Below are positions 55,601-62,947 of a stretch of DNA of 64,000 nucleotides, one piece after another; position 1 is the first letter of the stretch; every line of letters starts with the position of its first letter. Position numbers and translations under genes: made by a program. The notes under the pieces are model-generated. The model was not told the DNA's origin and made no database searches. It worked only from the letters and a program-made list of their open reading frames with translations. Where the stretch lies: assembly GCA_000198515.1 (NCBI GenBank), contig FP929140.1, positions 346,527 through 410,526 on the forward strand. Direction: 5' to 3'. The DNA is from a gamma proteobacterium HdN1 (lineage in GTDB: Bacteria > Pseudomonadota > Gammaproteobacteria > Pseudomonadales > Ketobacteraceae).

Positions 55601-55806
55601 TGGTATTTTCTACCGGCGCAGGCGCATCCAGCCGCCATGCCATTGGCACCGGAGTTATGGGAGGGATGATTGCTGCAACCGTACTGGCGGTGCTCTTGGT
55701 GCCAGTGCTCTACGTCGTCATTCGCAAACTCTTCCCGGGCGGCCTTGGCCACCACGAAGAAGAGTCTGGAACGCAGGCTTCAGAAAATCCGGAGCAGGGG
55801 GTGTAG
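52663..55806 (+). CDS. RND (HAE1) multidrug efflux permease, pump 2
   Basis: 1047 aa. N-terminus MLPQFFISRPIFAWVIALAIVLGGALSI. TM4 has [18 protein letters not shown] with the relay Asp pair. Later motifs are [29 protein letters not shown] and GTGVMGGMIAATVLAVLLVPVLYV. It is a distinct paralogue of the pump at 44066, not a recent duplicate, since loops differ throughout. It is convergent with dedA; a GC-rich hairpin lies in between. Confidence 0.95.
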   Translation: MLPQFFISRPIFAWVIALAIVLGGALSIRYLPVEQYPEVAPPTIIITATYPGASAQVLEETVTNLIEQEMNGIDHLLYMESTSDSNGILNTLLTFRSGTSLDLSSVEVQNRIKRVEARLPEEVRRQGITVAKYRRNFMLILAFFSPDKSLDGTAIGSFVASNVLDNIRRVRGVGEAMLLGTEYSMRIWLNTYKLAEFNLSPAEVLRIVRAQNVQLATGELGALPSRPGQEIAATVLTQGRLKTPEEFGNIIIRANPDGATVYLKDIARIELGPQDYLLRTRYNGQPATALGIKLAPGENALDTSRRVHERLTELGEGFPASIGWVIPYDTSRFVEISIREVIKTLTEAFILVFLVMWLFLGSFRTAMIPALVVPVSLFGTLCGLYLLGYSINVLTLFAMVLAIGVVVDDAIVVVENVERIMREEKLAPLPATRKAMKQVIGAIIGITVILCSVFLPMAFFGGSVGAIYQQFSVTLVLTMGFSALMAMTLSPALCATLLRPHQDHRGFLAWFNDRFTGFNHRYGHWMQWMVVRPARFLVVYLAIAAIAIVLFLRLPSGFLPDEDQGYLISVVQMPAGATQERTLKVLGQLEQYFLQQEEVGGIVSIAGFSFLGRGQDAAIAFTRLKSWDERKDPNQHALSVMQRANRALFGIKQAFMFVVNPPPIPELAALGGFDFRMVDEGVVGRDKLNEARGIALALAAKDPRLAGVRFEGKESGTQMMLDIDRLRAQTLGIDIGDLNDTLSISLGSAYVNDFYREGRALRVNLQLDPESRATPEDILAIRVKTRNGTLVPLSEIAQMRWIVGSPRLDRYNGMPVMKLAGNPSPGHSTGEAMQAMEEIATHLPPGIGFEWSSTSMEEKLAAAQTPLLFTFSILAVFMCLAALYESWSVPFAVLLMVPMGLFGAVLAVVFREMPNDVYFKVGIVTIIGLSAKNSILIVEFARQLEEAGHSALEAAVEAAKLRLRPIIMTSFAFVFGVMPLVFSTGAGASSRHAIGTGVMGGMIAATVLAVLLVPVLYVVIRKLFPGGLGHHEEESGTQASENPEQGV

Positions 55807-55880
55807 GTAGGATGCTAAGCGCAGGGCGACTTCCTAGTTACTCAGCGGCGCCTCAATGCCGCACCTCTGCGCCGTAGGAA

Positions 55881-55904
55881 TCCTCCGCCTTTGGCGGGGG
55901 AGGA
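55881..55904. terminator. Hairpin between pump 2 and dedA
   Basis: TCCTCCGCC-ttt-GGCGGGGGAGGA forms a stable stem with a small bulge, placed between two convergent genes. There is no T-run. Confidence 0.5.
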
Positions 55905-55918
55905 TGTCAACAGAGGTA

Positions 55919-56566
55919 TTAGTTGCTAGCAGAATCCCTGCGCTTTGCGATTTGGTGGCGAATCACCGCGATGATTGCAGGAAGGGCGGAAATCACGACG
56001 ATTCCCATCACCATGACGACAAAGTTCTCCTTGACCACGGGGATATTCCCAAAGAAATAACCCGCGCCCAGAAACCCCGGTACCCACAGAGCAGAGGCCA
56101 CAAAACTGTAGCCGATATAATGGCCATAAGGCATCCGCCCAACGCCAGCAACAAAAGGAATAAATGTGCGGAAAATCGGCAGAAACCGCGCCATGATAAT
56201 CGCTCGGGCGCCGTACTGATGGTAAAACGCCTCCGTTTTCTCTAAGTACTTACGATTAAACAGCTTTGAGTCTGGAGATGAAAAAACCTTGGGTCCAATC
56301 GTTCTTCCTAGCCAGTAGTTGACGTTGTCCCCCAGAAAAGCAGCCAGAACAATCAAGCCACCCATCAGCAAGGGATCGAACGCGCCACCTGCTGCCAGCG
56401 CGCCCGCCGCAAACAACAGCGAATCGCCCGGCAAAAATGGCGTTACCACTAATCCGGTTTCGCAAAAAACGATAACGAACAAAATCCCGTACAGCCACAC
56501 ACCGTAGGTCTGTGCCAGCTCCAACAGATGATGATCAATGTGCAGAATAAAATCTATGATAGGCAT
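55919..56566 (-). CDS. DedA family membrane protein
   Basis: 215 aa. VFCETGLVVTPFLPGDSLLFAAGALAA and the second-half RFLPIFRTFIPFVAGVGRMPYGHY are DedA (SNARE-associated/VTT) signatures; ETG with PGD and R-x3-R-x2-P are conserved functional residues. Members flip polyprenyl or phospholipid carriers and help keep the proton-motive force. ATG 56566 has only a weak Shine-Dalgarno. It is convergent with pump 2 and lies 107 bp after the lipoprotein gene on the same strand. Confidence 0.93.
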   Translation of the reverse strand: MPIIDFILHIDHHLLELAQTYGVWLYGILFVIVFCETGLVVTPFLPGDSLLFAAGALAAGGAFDPLLMGGLIVLAAFLGDNVNYWLGRTIGPKVFSSPDSKLFNRKYLEKTEAFYHQYGARAIIMARFLPIFRTFIPFVAGVGRMPYGHYIGYSFVASALWVPGFLGAGYFFGNIPVVKENFVVMVMGIVVISALPAIIAVIRHQIAKRRDSASN

Positions 56567-56673
56567 GCTGGACTACTCGAAAACTGCATCAATAAAAAGG
56601 GTTGAATAAAAGAGGTTAAAACACCAAAGCGAACGATTCTAAGGTGCATTCGCACGAAAAGCGAATTGCGCAG

Positions 56674-57255
56674 CTATTTGCGTGGCACAATTCGCAGAAC
56701 GCCTTGCCCTACCACCACGTCCACCGGCATGTTTGCCAGAAGCCTCTGGCGAGGGTCTGACTCATCCAAGCGGTACACAGGCATTTCCTCTAGCACGCTG
56801 CCCAGTGCGGCAACAATCGCTTTTGCAACTGGCTGAATCTCTGCACCAAAACTGCCCCTCAGTAGAGATGAATTAAAATTGCTGTCAATCAGGCGAAGGC
56901 GCTTGATATAGACCGCCTTATCCTTGCCCGAATAAATTGGAGTACCTTCGATCTTCAGCGCAAGATTCAGCGGAATTTTAGTGATGACTGCATTAAACGC
57001 GGCTTCGCCAGCAACATCCAACTGCACCACGTCGCGATTGTCAGGGCCGACCTTGATTTTTGCATCCTTCAGCGATACCGAAAAAGGCGAACCCGCCTCC
57101 AACTGCTTGCGATCAAAATCCACGACCGCTTTTTGCAAATAGCCTTCCAGTTCCGCCTCGTTTACCTCGTAAGTTGCCAAGGTTGCGCAGCCCGACGTAA
57201 AAATTGCCAGCCAAACCAACAACATCACCCGAAAATGCATCACCCGAAAAAGCAT
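56674..57255 (-). CDS. DUF1439 family lipoprotein (YceB-like)
   Basis: 193 aa from ATG 57255, which has AAAGGAGG 5 nt upstream. The start region is a 15-bp tandem duplication that repeats the start codon, giving MLFRV-MHFRV-ML, so ATG 57240 is a second possible start. Lipobox FTSGC follows. The body (VNEAELEGYLQKAVVDFDRKQ, KVGPDNRDVVQLDVAGEAAFNA) fits the LEA14/DUF1439 lipid-binding-like fold. Its function is unknown. It lies 26 bp before the thiE stop on the same strand. Confidence 0.82.
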   Translation of the reverse strand: MLFRVMHFRVMLLVWLAIFTSGCATLATYEVNEAELEGYLQKAVVDFDRKQLEAGSPFSVSLKDAKIKVGPDNRDVVQLDVAGEAAFNAVITKIPLNLALKIEGTPIYSGKDKAVYIKRLRLIDSNFNSSLLRGSFGAEIQPVAKAIVAALGSVLEEMPVYRLDESDPRQRLLANMPVDVVVGQGVLRIVPRK

Positions 57256-57281
57256 GAATCCTCCTTTGTTACACTGAAAAG

Positions 57282-57956
57282 TCACTTGTTTTGAAACAGC
57301 CGCGCATAAGCCGCGCAGTGTAGCGTGATCTCCGCTGAATCATGACTGAAAACGTCCCCAACTACCGCAAGCATGGCAAATCCTGCATTAACCAGCGGCT
57401 GCGCGTTTTCCAAACGAATTCCGCCAATCGCTACGGCTGGGCGCGTAAGCCGAGAAAGTGCTGGGCGTATCGCATCAAGCGCCGCAGGCGGAGCATCCGG
57501 CTTGGTGTTAGAGCCAAAAAAGCGCCCAAACGCGACATAATCAGCACCTTCTTCAATGGCTCGTAGGGCGAGCTGCGTGTCGCCGTGGCAAGTTGCTCCC
57601 ACAATGCGCTGCAGGCCCAGCTGCGCGCGAGCAAGCGCAATTGGCGTATCCTCCAGCCCAACGTGCACGCCGTCCGCATTGCAGGCCAGTGCGAGCTCTG
57701 TATCATCGTTAATGATGAGCAGTGCGCCGTATTCATCGGTAAGCGCCCGTAAGCTTTGCGCTTCTTGCAAACGTCGAGCTTTCGCGCCAGCGTCTTTATT
57801 ACGGTACTGCACGATCGCGGCTCCGCCAAGCAGTGCGGCGCGTACTTTCTTTTCTAGGAGATCCGGTGGAGTCAGAATTGGATCGGTGATTACATAAAGC
57901 CCCCGCAAGCGCTCATTAGGCGGCTGGGTTGCTCGGCTGTTTTGTGCGTGGCTCAC
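57282..57956 (-). CDS. thiE: Thiamine-phosphate synthase
   Basis: 224 aa from GTG 57956, overlapping the thiD stop as GTGA, which fixes the start by translational coupling. TIM-barrel motifs: LYVITDP, AAIVQYRNKDA, LIINDDTELALACNADGVHVGLEDTP, GATCHGD, YVAFGRFFGSNTKPDA and PAVAIGGI. It joins HMP-PP and HET-P to thiamine monophosphate. No TPP riboswitch was found upstream of the operon. Confidence 0.96.
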   Translation of the reverse strand: MSHAQNSRATQPPNERLRGLYVITDPILTPPDLLEKKVRAALLGGAAIVQYRNKDAGAKARRLQEAQSLRALTDEYGALLIINDDTELALACNADGVHVGLEDTPIALARAQLGLQRIVGATCHGDTQLALRAIEEGADYVAFGRFFGSNTKPDAPPAALDAIRPALSRLTRPAVAIGGIRLENAQPLVNAGFAMLAVVGDVFSHDSAEITLHCAAYARLFQNK

Positions 57957-58795
57957 TGTTTTTCTACCTGCGATGTGGTCAAAAAGCGCTCTTGCGACCA
58001 CCAGAAAAATCGGTTCGGCACAAACTGGCCATGACCTGGCCGAGTCGCATTTTTCAGCGTTTGCCAAGTATATTCCTGCGCACCAGATACAGCTTCCGGC
58101 ACAGATAAGCCGCGCGCAATCAGGCCGCTACACGCAGCCGCCAATGTGCATCCTGAACCGTGATATTCGCCTTCCAAGCGCGGCCAGCGTTCGGTTGCGA
58201 CACATTCAGAGTTCTGCCAGAGCGTATTGTGTACTTCAGACTCATCCCCATGCCCCCCAGTGATTAGCAAGTAACCGCGGGTTTGCGAAGAGAGCATTGA
58301 ACCGATCGACGGTAGATCGCCCGCAGAGGCTGGCCCTGATTCGTACAGCTCGCGCACTTCCGGCAGGTTGGGGGTGATCAGTGTTGCGAGTGGAAATAGA
58401 TGTTCACGGATGCTGCGCGCCATATTTCCGCGCGCAAGCGCTCCGCCGCCCCCAGCTACCAATACCGGGTCCAGAACTACCGGCAATGCGCTCCACTTTC
58501 GCAGCAAACTTGCAATTGCGTGGACGTTTTCCTCACTGCCGATCATGCCAATCTTGATTGCGGCGATCGGCAAATCGTTCAGCACTGCTTCGGCCTGCTG
58601 AACCAGCAAGCGAGAAGGCGTTACCTCAAAGCCTGAGACGTTGCGGGTGTCTTGCACAGTGAGCGCTGTAATCACTGTAGCAACGCCGCAGCCCATGCTT
58701 CGTATCGCCTCCATATCCGCATGAATCCCAGCACCGGCGCTAGGATCGTGGCCGGCGATCACAAGTACATAAGGGGGCGTAGAGGAAGTTGCCAT
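57953..58795 (-). CDS. thiD: Hydroxymethylpyrimidine/phosphomethylpyrimidine kinase
   Basis: 280 aa from ATG 58795 (MATSSTPPYVLVIAGHDPSAGAGIHAD). Ribokinase-fold motifs: VLDPVLVAGGGGAL, TPNLPEVREL, ITGGH and the anion hole GEYHGSGCTLAAACSG with the catalytic Asp position replaced by the usual GSGC loop. It phosphorylates HMP twice for thiamine synthesis. It is the first gene of a thiD-thiE operon; the divergent promoter region with the thioesterase gene holds a 23-bp palindrome over a -10 box. Confidence 0.96.
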   Translation of the reverse strand: MATSSTPPYVLVIAGHDPSAGAGIHADMEAIRSMGCGVATVITALTVQDTRNVSGFEVTPSRLLVQQAEAVLNDLPIAAIKIGMIGSEENVHAIASLLRKWSALPVVLDPVLVAGGGGALARGNMARSIREHLFPLATLITPNLPEVRELYESGPASAGDLPSIGSMLSSQTRGYLLITGGHGDESEVHNTLWQNSECVATERWPRLEGEYHGSGCTLAAACSGLIARGLSVPEAVSGAQEYTWQTLKNATRPGHGQFVPNRFFWWSQERFLTTSQVEKQ

Positions 58796-58883
58796 AACGA
58801 GCTTGTGTCCTTTCGTGGGGATGAAGACAGGTAAAGATACGCTTTCTCGCACGCTGGCGGCCAGCCATATCTCGTTAAAACCT

Positions 58884-58917
58884 TTGGGGAAGCAGCGCAT
58901 TATCCCCTATAATGCGC
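58884..58917 (+). promoter_or_regulatory. Promoter with -10 box embedded in a 23-bp palindrome
   Basis: TTGGGG (58884-58889), an 18-bp spacer and a perfect TATAAT (58908-58913). The -10 box lies in GCGCATTAT-cccct-ATAATGCGC (58895-58917), whose symmetry also gives a -10-like GATAAT on the other strand, towards thiD. A divergent promoter pair or an operator is likely. Confidence 0.55.
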
Positions 58918-58942
58918 GCGCTCAAATAAGATCACGGCTTAC

Positions 58943-58958
58943 GTGACCGTTTGGTCAC
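58943..58958. promoter_or_regulatory. Operator-like palindrome in the thioesterase leader
   Basis: GTGACC-gttt-GGTCAC, perfect 6-bp arms, about 30 bp after the -10 box and 33 bp before the ATG. Position suggests repression by blocking transcription. Confidence 0.5.
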
Positions 58959-58990
58959 TCCTGCAGTTATTCTAAAAGGGGAAGGTTTTC

Positions 58991-59407
58991 ATGCTACCAG
59001 AGCAAATGTTTTCAACGTCCATCAGTCCGCGCTTTTGCGATACTGACGCGCTTGGCCATATCAACAACACCGTACTGCCTGTGTGGTTTCTTGAGGGCCG
59101 TGAAGACATCTTACGCATCTTCAATCCCAGCCTGAAAACAGAAGATGTCAGTCTGGTTTTGGCAAAAATCGAAATTGAATACTTAGGCGAAATCTTCTTC
59201 GGCCGAGAAGTTGAGATTCGTACTTTTGTGCTTCGTATCGGCACGTCATCCATCCTAGTGGGCCAAGAGGCTTGGCAAGACCAGCAGCTCCGCTCGACCG
59301 CCACAGCAACGATGGTGAACTTCGACAAACATACGCGTAAATCCATCCCCATCCCCGCCGAGATTCGTAAACGCCTCGCCCCCTATTTGCTAGAGGCAGA
59401 AGGCTAA
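58991..59407 (+). CDS. YbgC/FadM-type acyl-CoA thioesterase (hotdog fold)
   Basis: 138 aa. SISPRFCDTDALGHINNTVLPVWFLEGRED carries the catalytic Asp and the G-H-I-N-N loop of 4HBT thioesterases. EYLGEIFFGREVEIRTFVLRIGTSS is the central strand pair. It hydrolyses acyl-CoA thioesters in the cytosol; chain specificity is unknown. A purine-rich AAGGGGAAGG lies upstream of the ATG. A TATAAT promoter and a 16-bp palindrome precede the gene. Confidence 0.92.
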   Translation: MLPEQMFSTSISPRFCDTDALGHINNTVLPVWFLEGREDILRIFNPSLKTEDVSLVLAKIEIEYLGEIFFGREVEIRTFVLRIGTSSILVGQEAWQDQQLRSTATATMVNFDKHTRKSIPIPAEIRKRLAPYLLEAEG

Positions 59408-59598
59408 GCCCGCGGATACAAAGAGCGGATTTTGCTTCCTACCGAAAAACGTGACCGGTGGGTTACAAAACAAAACACACATCCCCAAATGTAGATATGT
59501 ACAAAGGCGATTTTTGACTGCTATATATGGTGTATCGGCCTTTGCATCCTTGTCTTGGTAGAAAAAACGCCAGATAAGGATATACCACTAAAGTATCT

Positions 59599-59622
59599 GC
59601 GGGCCCAAACCTTTGGGCCCGC
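59599..59622. promoter_or_regulatory. Perfect 24-bp inverted repeat in the patatin leader
   Basis: GCGGGCCCAAA-cc-TTTGGGCCCGC, 11-bp perfect arms, ending 22 bp before the ATG. It could fold in the mRNA next to the ribosome site, act as a terminator of the upstream gene, or bind a dimeric regulator. No T-run follows. Confidence 0.5.
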
Positions 59623-59644
59623 GGCATCGTTGGGGAGTTAGTGA

Positions 59645-61111
59645 ATGAAACGCGCATTAAAGGCCTGCCTGGCCGCTATGGAACGTGCTGAAAATTATCA
59701 CGCGTGGAGCGAAGCGGCAAAAGAGTATGACCGGATTTCCGGCAACGACGACTGGAAAGAGGACGACGCCTCTCCCCACTACGATTACAAAATGATCCGC
59801 CTGCGTCTGAACGAACTACGCGCTGCGCGCGAGCGAGGCGATATCCAGCAAACCGTTTTCTATATCAACGAAGGTTTGCACGGCAACCTCGGACGAATTG
59901 CCAACTTAGCGTTGTATGAGCGCTGTTTTTTCGGCACCAAAACGCTAATCAAAGACTACCTCGACGAAGTTTGCGCCGCGATCCGTTGGCTTGCTGATGT
60001 TGAGCAACCCAGCTTTACTTACGATCGTAAACTCGATTTTTTTGAGCGCACTACCACTGCGTTTGGCCAGTCAGCGTTAATGTTGAGCGGCGGGGCCGCG
60101 TTGGGCCTATTCCATATGGGCGCGCTAAAAGCAATGTGGGAAGAAGGTCTGCTACCCAAAGTCATTTCTGGTTCCAGCGCTGGTTCCATCATGGCTGCCG
60201 TGTTGGCCACCCATACGGATGATGAGTTGGATAGCATTTTTGACCCCGAATACCTCTACGTCGAAGCCTTCCGCACGGTAGGCTGGCGTGGAACGCTGAA
60301 AGGGCAGGGAATCTTGGATCCTGCGCAGCTCGAGCTGTGCTTGGAGCGCAACGTAAAAGACATGACGTTTGAAGAAGCCTTTCGTCTTTCTGGCAGGCAA
60401 ATCAACATCACCGTCTCACCTGCGGACCCGCACCAAGAATCGCGCTTGCTCAATGCTCTTACCTCACCACACGTTTTGATTCGCAAAGCATCGCTTGCTT
60501 CCTGCGCGATCCCGTATGTTTATCCGCCCGTAATGCTTTGGGCAAAAAACATGCGTGGTGAAAAAGTGCCCTATATTCCATCACGCCAGTGGGTAGATGG
60601 CTCCATCAAGAACGATCTGCCATTCCTACGCTTGGCGCGGCTTTATGGCGTAAACCACACCATTGTGAGCCAGACAAACCCCCATATCGTGCCATTTTTG
60701 GCGCGCCGCGAGCGCGAAAAAACCTTCAGCACCTACCTGATGGATATGCTTACCTCCAATGTGCGCTACGACGTCGCCCAAGTGCTGGATTACGCCAAGC
60801 ATCGCGTCGCAAGCCGAGGTGTTGCGCTGCTCTTTGATAAAGCTCAATCCATTGTTTCACAGCGTTACGTTGGAGACATCAACATCGTTCCGCCGCGCCA
60901 GCCCGGCAATGTGTTTAGAATCATCAGCAACGCATCCCCTGCAGACGTTGCAGAATTTATTCGCAGCGGCGAAGAAACCACGTGGCCGCGCATTGAGTTG
61001 ATTCGTAACACCACCTGCGTAAGTCGCACCATCGCCTCGTGCTATGAAACGCTAAAACAGCAAGGCCCGCGTGAACTTGTGGTTATTCCTGATCAGCGGA
61101 ACACTGCTTAA
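59645..61111 (+). CDS. DUF3336-patatin phospholipase/lipase (TGL3/4/5-like)
   Basis: 488 aa. Residues 1-140 are the DUF3336 helical domain (YHAWSEAAKEYDRISGNDDWKEDD). The patatin domain follows with oxyanion loop SGGAALG, nucleophile elbow GSSAG and the dyad Asp in DGSIKNDLP. QTNPHIVPF is typical of this bacterial/yeast TGL-type group. It likely hydrolyses triacylglycerol or phospholipid acyl chains; yeast relatives act on lipid droplets. It is transcribed alone. A long perfect palindrome precedes the start. Confidence 0.92.
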   Translation: MKRALKACLAAMERAENYHAWSEAAKEYDRISGNDDWKEDDASPHYDYKMIRLRLNELRAARERGDIQQTVFYINEGLHGNLGRIANLALYERCFFGTKTLIKDYLDEVCAAIRWLADVEQPSFTYDRKLDFFERTTTAFGQSALMLSGGAALGLFHMGALKAMWEEGLLPKVISGSSAGSIMAAVLATHTDDELDSIFDPEYLYVEAFRTVGWRGTLKGQGILDPAQLELCLERNVKDMTFEEAFRLSGRQINITVSPADPHQESRLLNALTSPHVLIRKASLASCAIPYVYPPVMLWAKNMRGEKVPYIPSRQWVDGSIKNDLPFLRLARLYGVNHTIVSQTNPHIVPFLARREREKTFSTYLMDMLTSNVRYDVAQVLDYAKHRVASRGVALLFDKAQSIVSQRYVGDINIVPPRQPGNVFRIISNASPADVAEFIRSGEETTWPRIELIRNTTCVSRTIASCYETLKQQGPRELVVIPDQRNTA

Positions 61112-61121
61112 AGCGGTGTTC
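61099..61121 (+). terminator. Terminator-like hairpin over the patatin stop codon
   Basis: GAACACTGCTT-AAAGCGGTGTTC pairs over about ten positions with one wobble and is followed at a few bases by CTTTTCCC. It overlaps the TAA stop. Confidence 0.5.
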
Positions 61122-61312
61122 ACGCTTTTCCCTGCGGGCTAAAAAAGGTCTTTTGCTCCCCAAGTAGGATTGCTCAGGGGTTCGGACGCTCGTGGTAGAG
61201 GCAAAGGCGGAGAGAAGGGCGAACGCTTCAATGGCCTTACTGTCGGGTTATAACGCTTGGCTCTGTGGCTGTCTAGAACACGAAGTGGAAGGCAGTCCAC
61301 AGCAGCCACTGG

Positions 61313-61582
61313 CTAGGCTTGTGCTAAATACTCTCTGGATGCACGGCCTTCAAGCAGGCCAATAACTGAAATATCCTCGTCCACATCAGGCCAATGAATG
61401 CCTTCTCCTGCGCCTAGAAGCTCGATATTTCCGCGTTGCTGTTGTGACGCCTTGACTAGGCGTGGGAACCACACCAATGGAACGGACAAGATGCGGCCAT
61501 CCGTAAGTGTGACAACAAGCTCATCCTCAGTGCAGTGAGCGCCTACAGCTAATGGAGCAGAATTAATTGCTAAAGAACTCAT
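61313..61582 (-). CDS. DUF2442 family protein
   Basis: 89 aa from ATG 61582. DELVVTLTDGRILSVPLVWFPRL, EGIHWPDVDEDISVIGLL and the C-terminal end give the DUF2442 pattern. Its start overlaps the end of the DUF4160 gene by 20 bp, so the two are translated as a pair. Such pairs behave like small accessory two-gene modules in bacterial and phage genomes; a toxin-antitoxin role has been suspected for similar pairs but is not proven. Confidence 0.88.
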   Translation of the reverse strand: MSSLAINSAPLAVGAHCTEDELVVTLTDGRILSVPLVWFPRLVKASQQQRGNIELLGAGEGIHWPDVDEDISVIGLLEGRASREYLAQA

Positions 61583-61799
61583 CCCATGCCTCCTCGAATG
61601 TTTGTTTGTGTTCCTCAACCAAGCTTATCAGCTTACGCAGTTCGTGTGCTGCAAAACCAGTACTGCTCGCAAGCGAAACAGGCCGGAGCCAAAATTTTGC
61701 GGCCATCCGCTCGCGTTGGACATGAATGTGGCAAGGCTCACCGTTTTCGTTGGAGTAGAAAAAGAAGCGGTAGCCACCGATTCGTAATACTGTTGGCAT
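61563..61799 (-). CDS. DUF4160 family protein
   Basis: 78 aa from ATG 61799 (GGAGA 7 nt upstream; TTG 61802 is an alternative). PTVLRIGGYRFFFYSNENGEPCHIHVQRE is the DUF4160 signature, with a conserved H-x-H. It is the first gene of the DUF4160-DUF2442 pair and starts 32 bp after the stop of the EVE gene on the same strand, so the three may be one transcript. Confidence 0.9.
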   Translation of the reverse strand: MPTVLRIGGYRFFFYSNENGEPCHIHVQRERMAAKFWLRPVSLASSTGFAAHELRKLISLVEEHKQTFEEAWDEFFSN

Positions 61800-61831
61800 C
61801 AATGTCTCCGATTAAAAGCCTAACAGCCGCT

Positions 61832-62290
61832 TTATAACAGCCGGCTCATAATCGCCCATTGTGCGTTGGATACGGGAAGAATGGACAGGCGGTTGCCGCG
61901 TTTGACAAGCTGCATCTCTTGCAGCTCAGGGTGGTCTTTTAGCTCGGTGAGCGTAATAGGCCGCTCAAGGTGGCGCTCATAAGCCAGCTTTACGGTAAAC
62001 CAGCGCGGCGCATCCGGAGAGGATTTGAGGTCGAAATAGTGGCTTTCCGGCAAAAATTGCGTCGGGTCAACCACCTTGGTCTCAATAATGCGGCCGATCC
62101 CGTAGATGCCGGGGATTTTGCAGTTGCTGTGGTAGACAAAAACCAAATCGCCTACGCGAGTGTCGTCGCGCAGCATGTTGCGGGCTTGGTAGTTGCGAAC
62201 GCCATCCCAGATTTCGCCTTGTTTGTCGCGTGCTTTGAGGTCGTCTATACTAAAAACATTCGGCTCGGTCTTGAATACCCAATAAGCCAT
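61832..62290 (-). CDS. EVE domain protein (ThyI-like)
   Basis: 152 aa from ATG 62290 (AAGGA about 7 nt upstream): MAYWVFKTEPNVFSIDDL is the EVE opening. WDGVRNYQARNMLRDD and GDLVFVYHSNCKIPGIYGIG complete the PUA-like pocket that binds modified bases. Roles are proposed in modified-nucleic-acid recognition; no modification enzyme is adjacent. The longer open frame to 62371 is not conserved-looking. Confidence 0.93.
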   Translation of the reverse strand: MAYWVFKTEPNVFSIDDLKARDKQGEIWDGVRNYQARNMLRDDTRVGDLVFVYHSNCKIPGIYGIGRIIETKVVDPTQFLPESHYFDLKSSPDAPRWFTVKLAYERHLERPITLTELKDHPELQEMQLVKRGNRLSILPVSNAQWAIMSRLL

Positions 62291-62947
62291 GTGGTGGTCC
62301 TTGCAAAAAAAAGGGGGAATGGCCCAGCATTTGGGGCCTGATGCTACAAACGGATTTGAAAAATGATGCAAATAGGATTATGGTTTACGGACGGATTTGT
62401 CTATCTCATCCGATTTTGGCAACTATCCCTCATTTAGGTTCAATCGACAAGGCGCCCTTGTCCCGCTGGCTCAGCGTTTCACTGCTATGCAGCGCTTGAT
62501 TGAATGAGGCGCGATCGCTGATTGTTTCTGCAATCGCCTAGCAGAGTCCTACGTTCGCCACCTGTAGCGTCGATTCTGCGGTTAGTGACTGTTTACGGTT
62601 CGCAAACATACTGCTGTCAGCAAAAGTTCGCCGTTATTAACAATGTTTTGCCGGAAAAGCGGCGCAGTTGTTGTCGGGAAGAGCGGCGCATCCAGCGTTG
62701 GGTGCCTGCAATGTATGATCGAATCACCGTTTGTAGCCAATGTTTGCTGCAAAAAAGTAGCCTGTGTCGATTGAGCTTGTTGATATCAAGCCGTCGTTAC
62801 TAGTGATGTTCGTGAACCCTCTTGATGTTCGCGAATTACCGACGTCCGTGACGTCTCGTTAAGCGAGAAGCCTCCGCCCAGTCTTTGGAGGCGATCACTA
62901 GCGAGTTCGTCAGTTTTGTTAACTTGTCAGTAGCGAAATAAAAATCA
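62291..62947. other. 657-bp gene-poor region
   Basis: No convincing gene. A 93-codon frame (62522-62803) has no family features. Near the right end are two short hairpins, TCTCG-ttaag-CGAGA and GCCTCC/GGAGGC (about 62853-62893), just before the Lar-like gene; they could belong to its leader. The rest shows nothing I can name. Confidence 0.45.

Noticed and set aside
58796-58990. TPP riboswitch before thiD-thiE
   Set aside because: I looked for the CTGAGA and CCTGATC-type conserved elements on the minus strand and found neither.
62522-62803. 93-codon plus-strand frame
   Set aside because: No recognisable motif, Cys/Arg/Ser-rich composition typical of non-coding frames, no convincing ribosome site.
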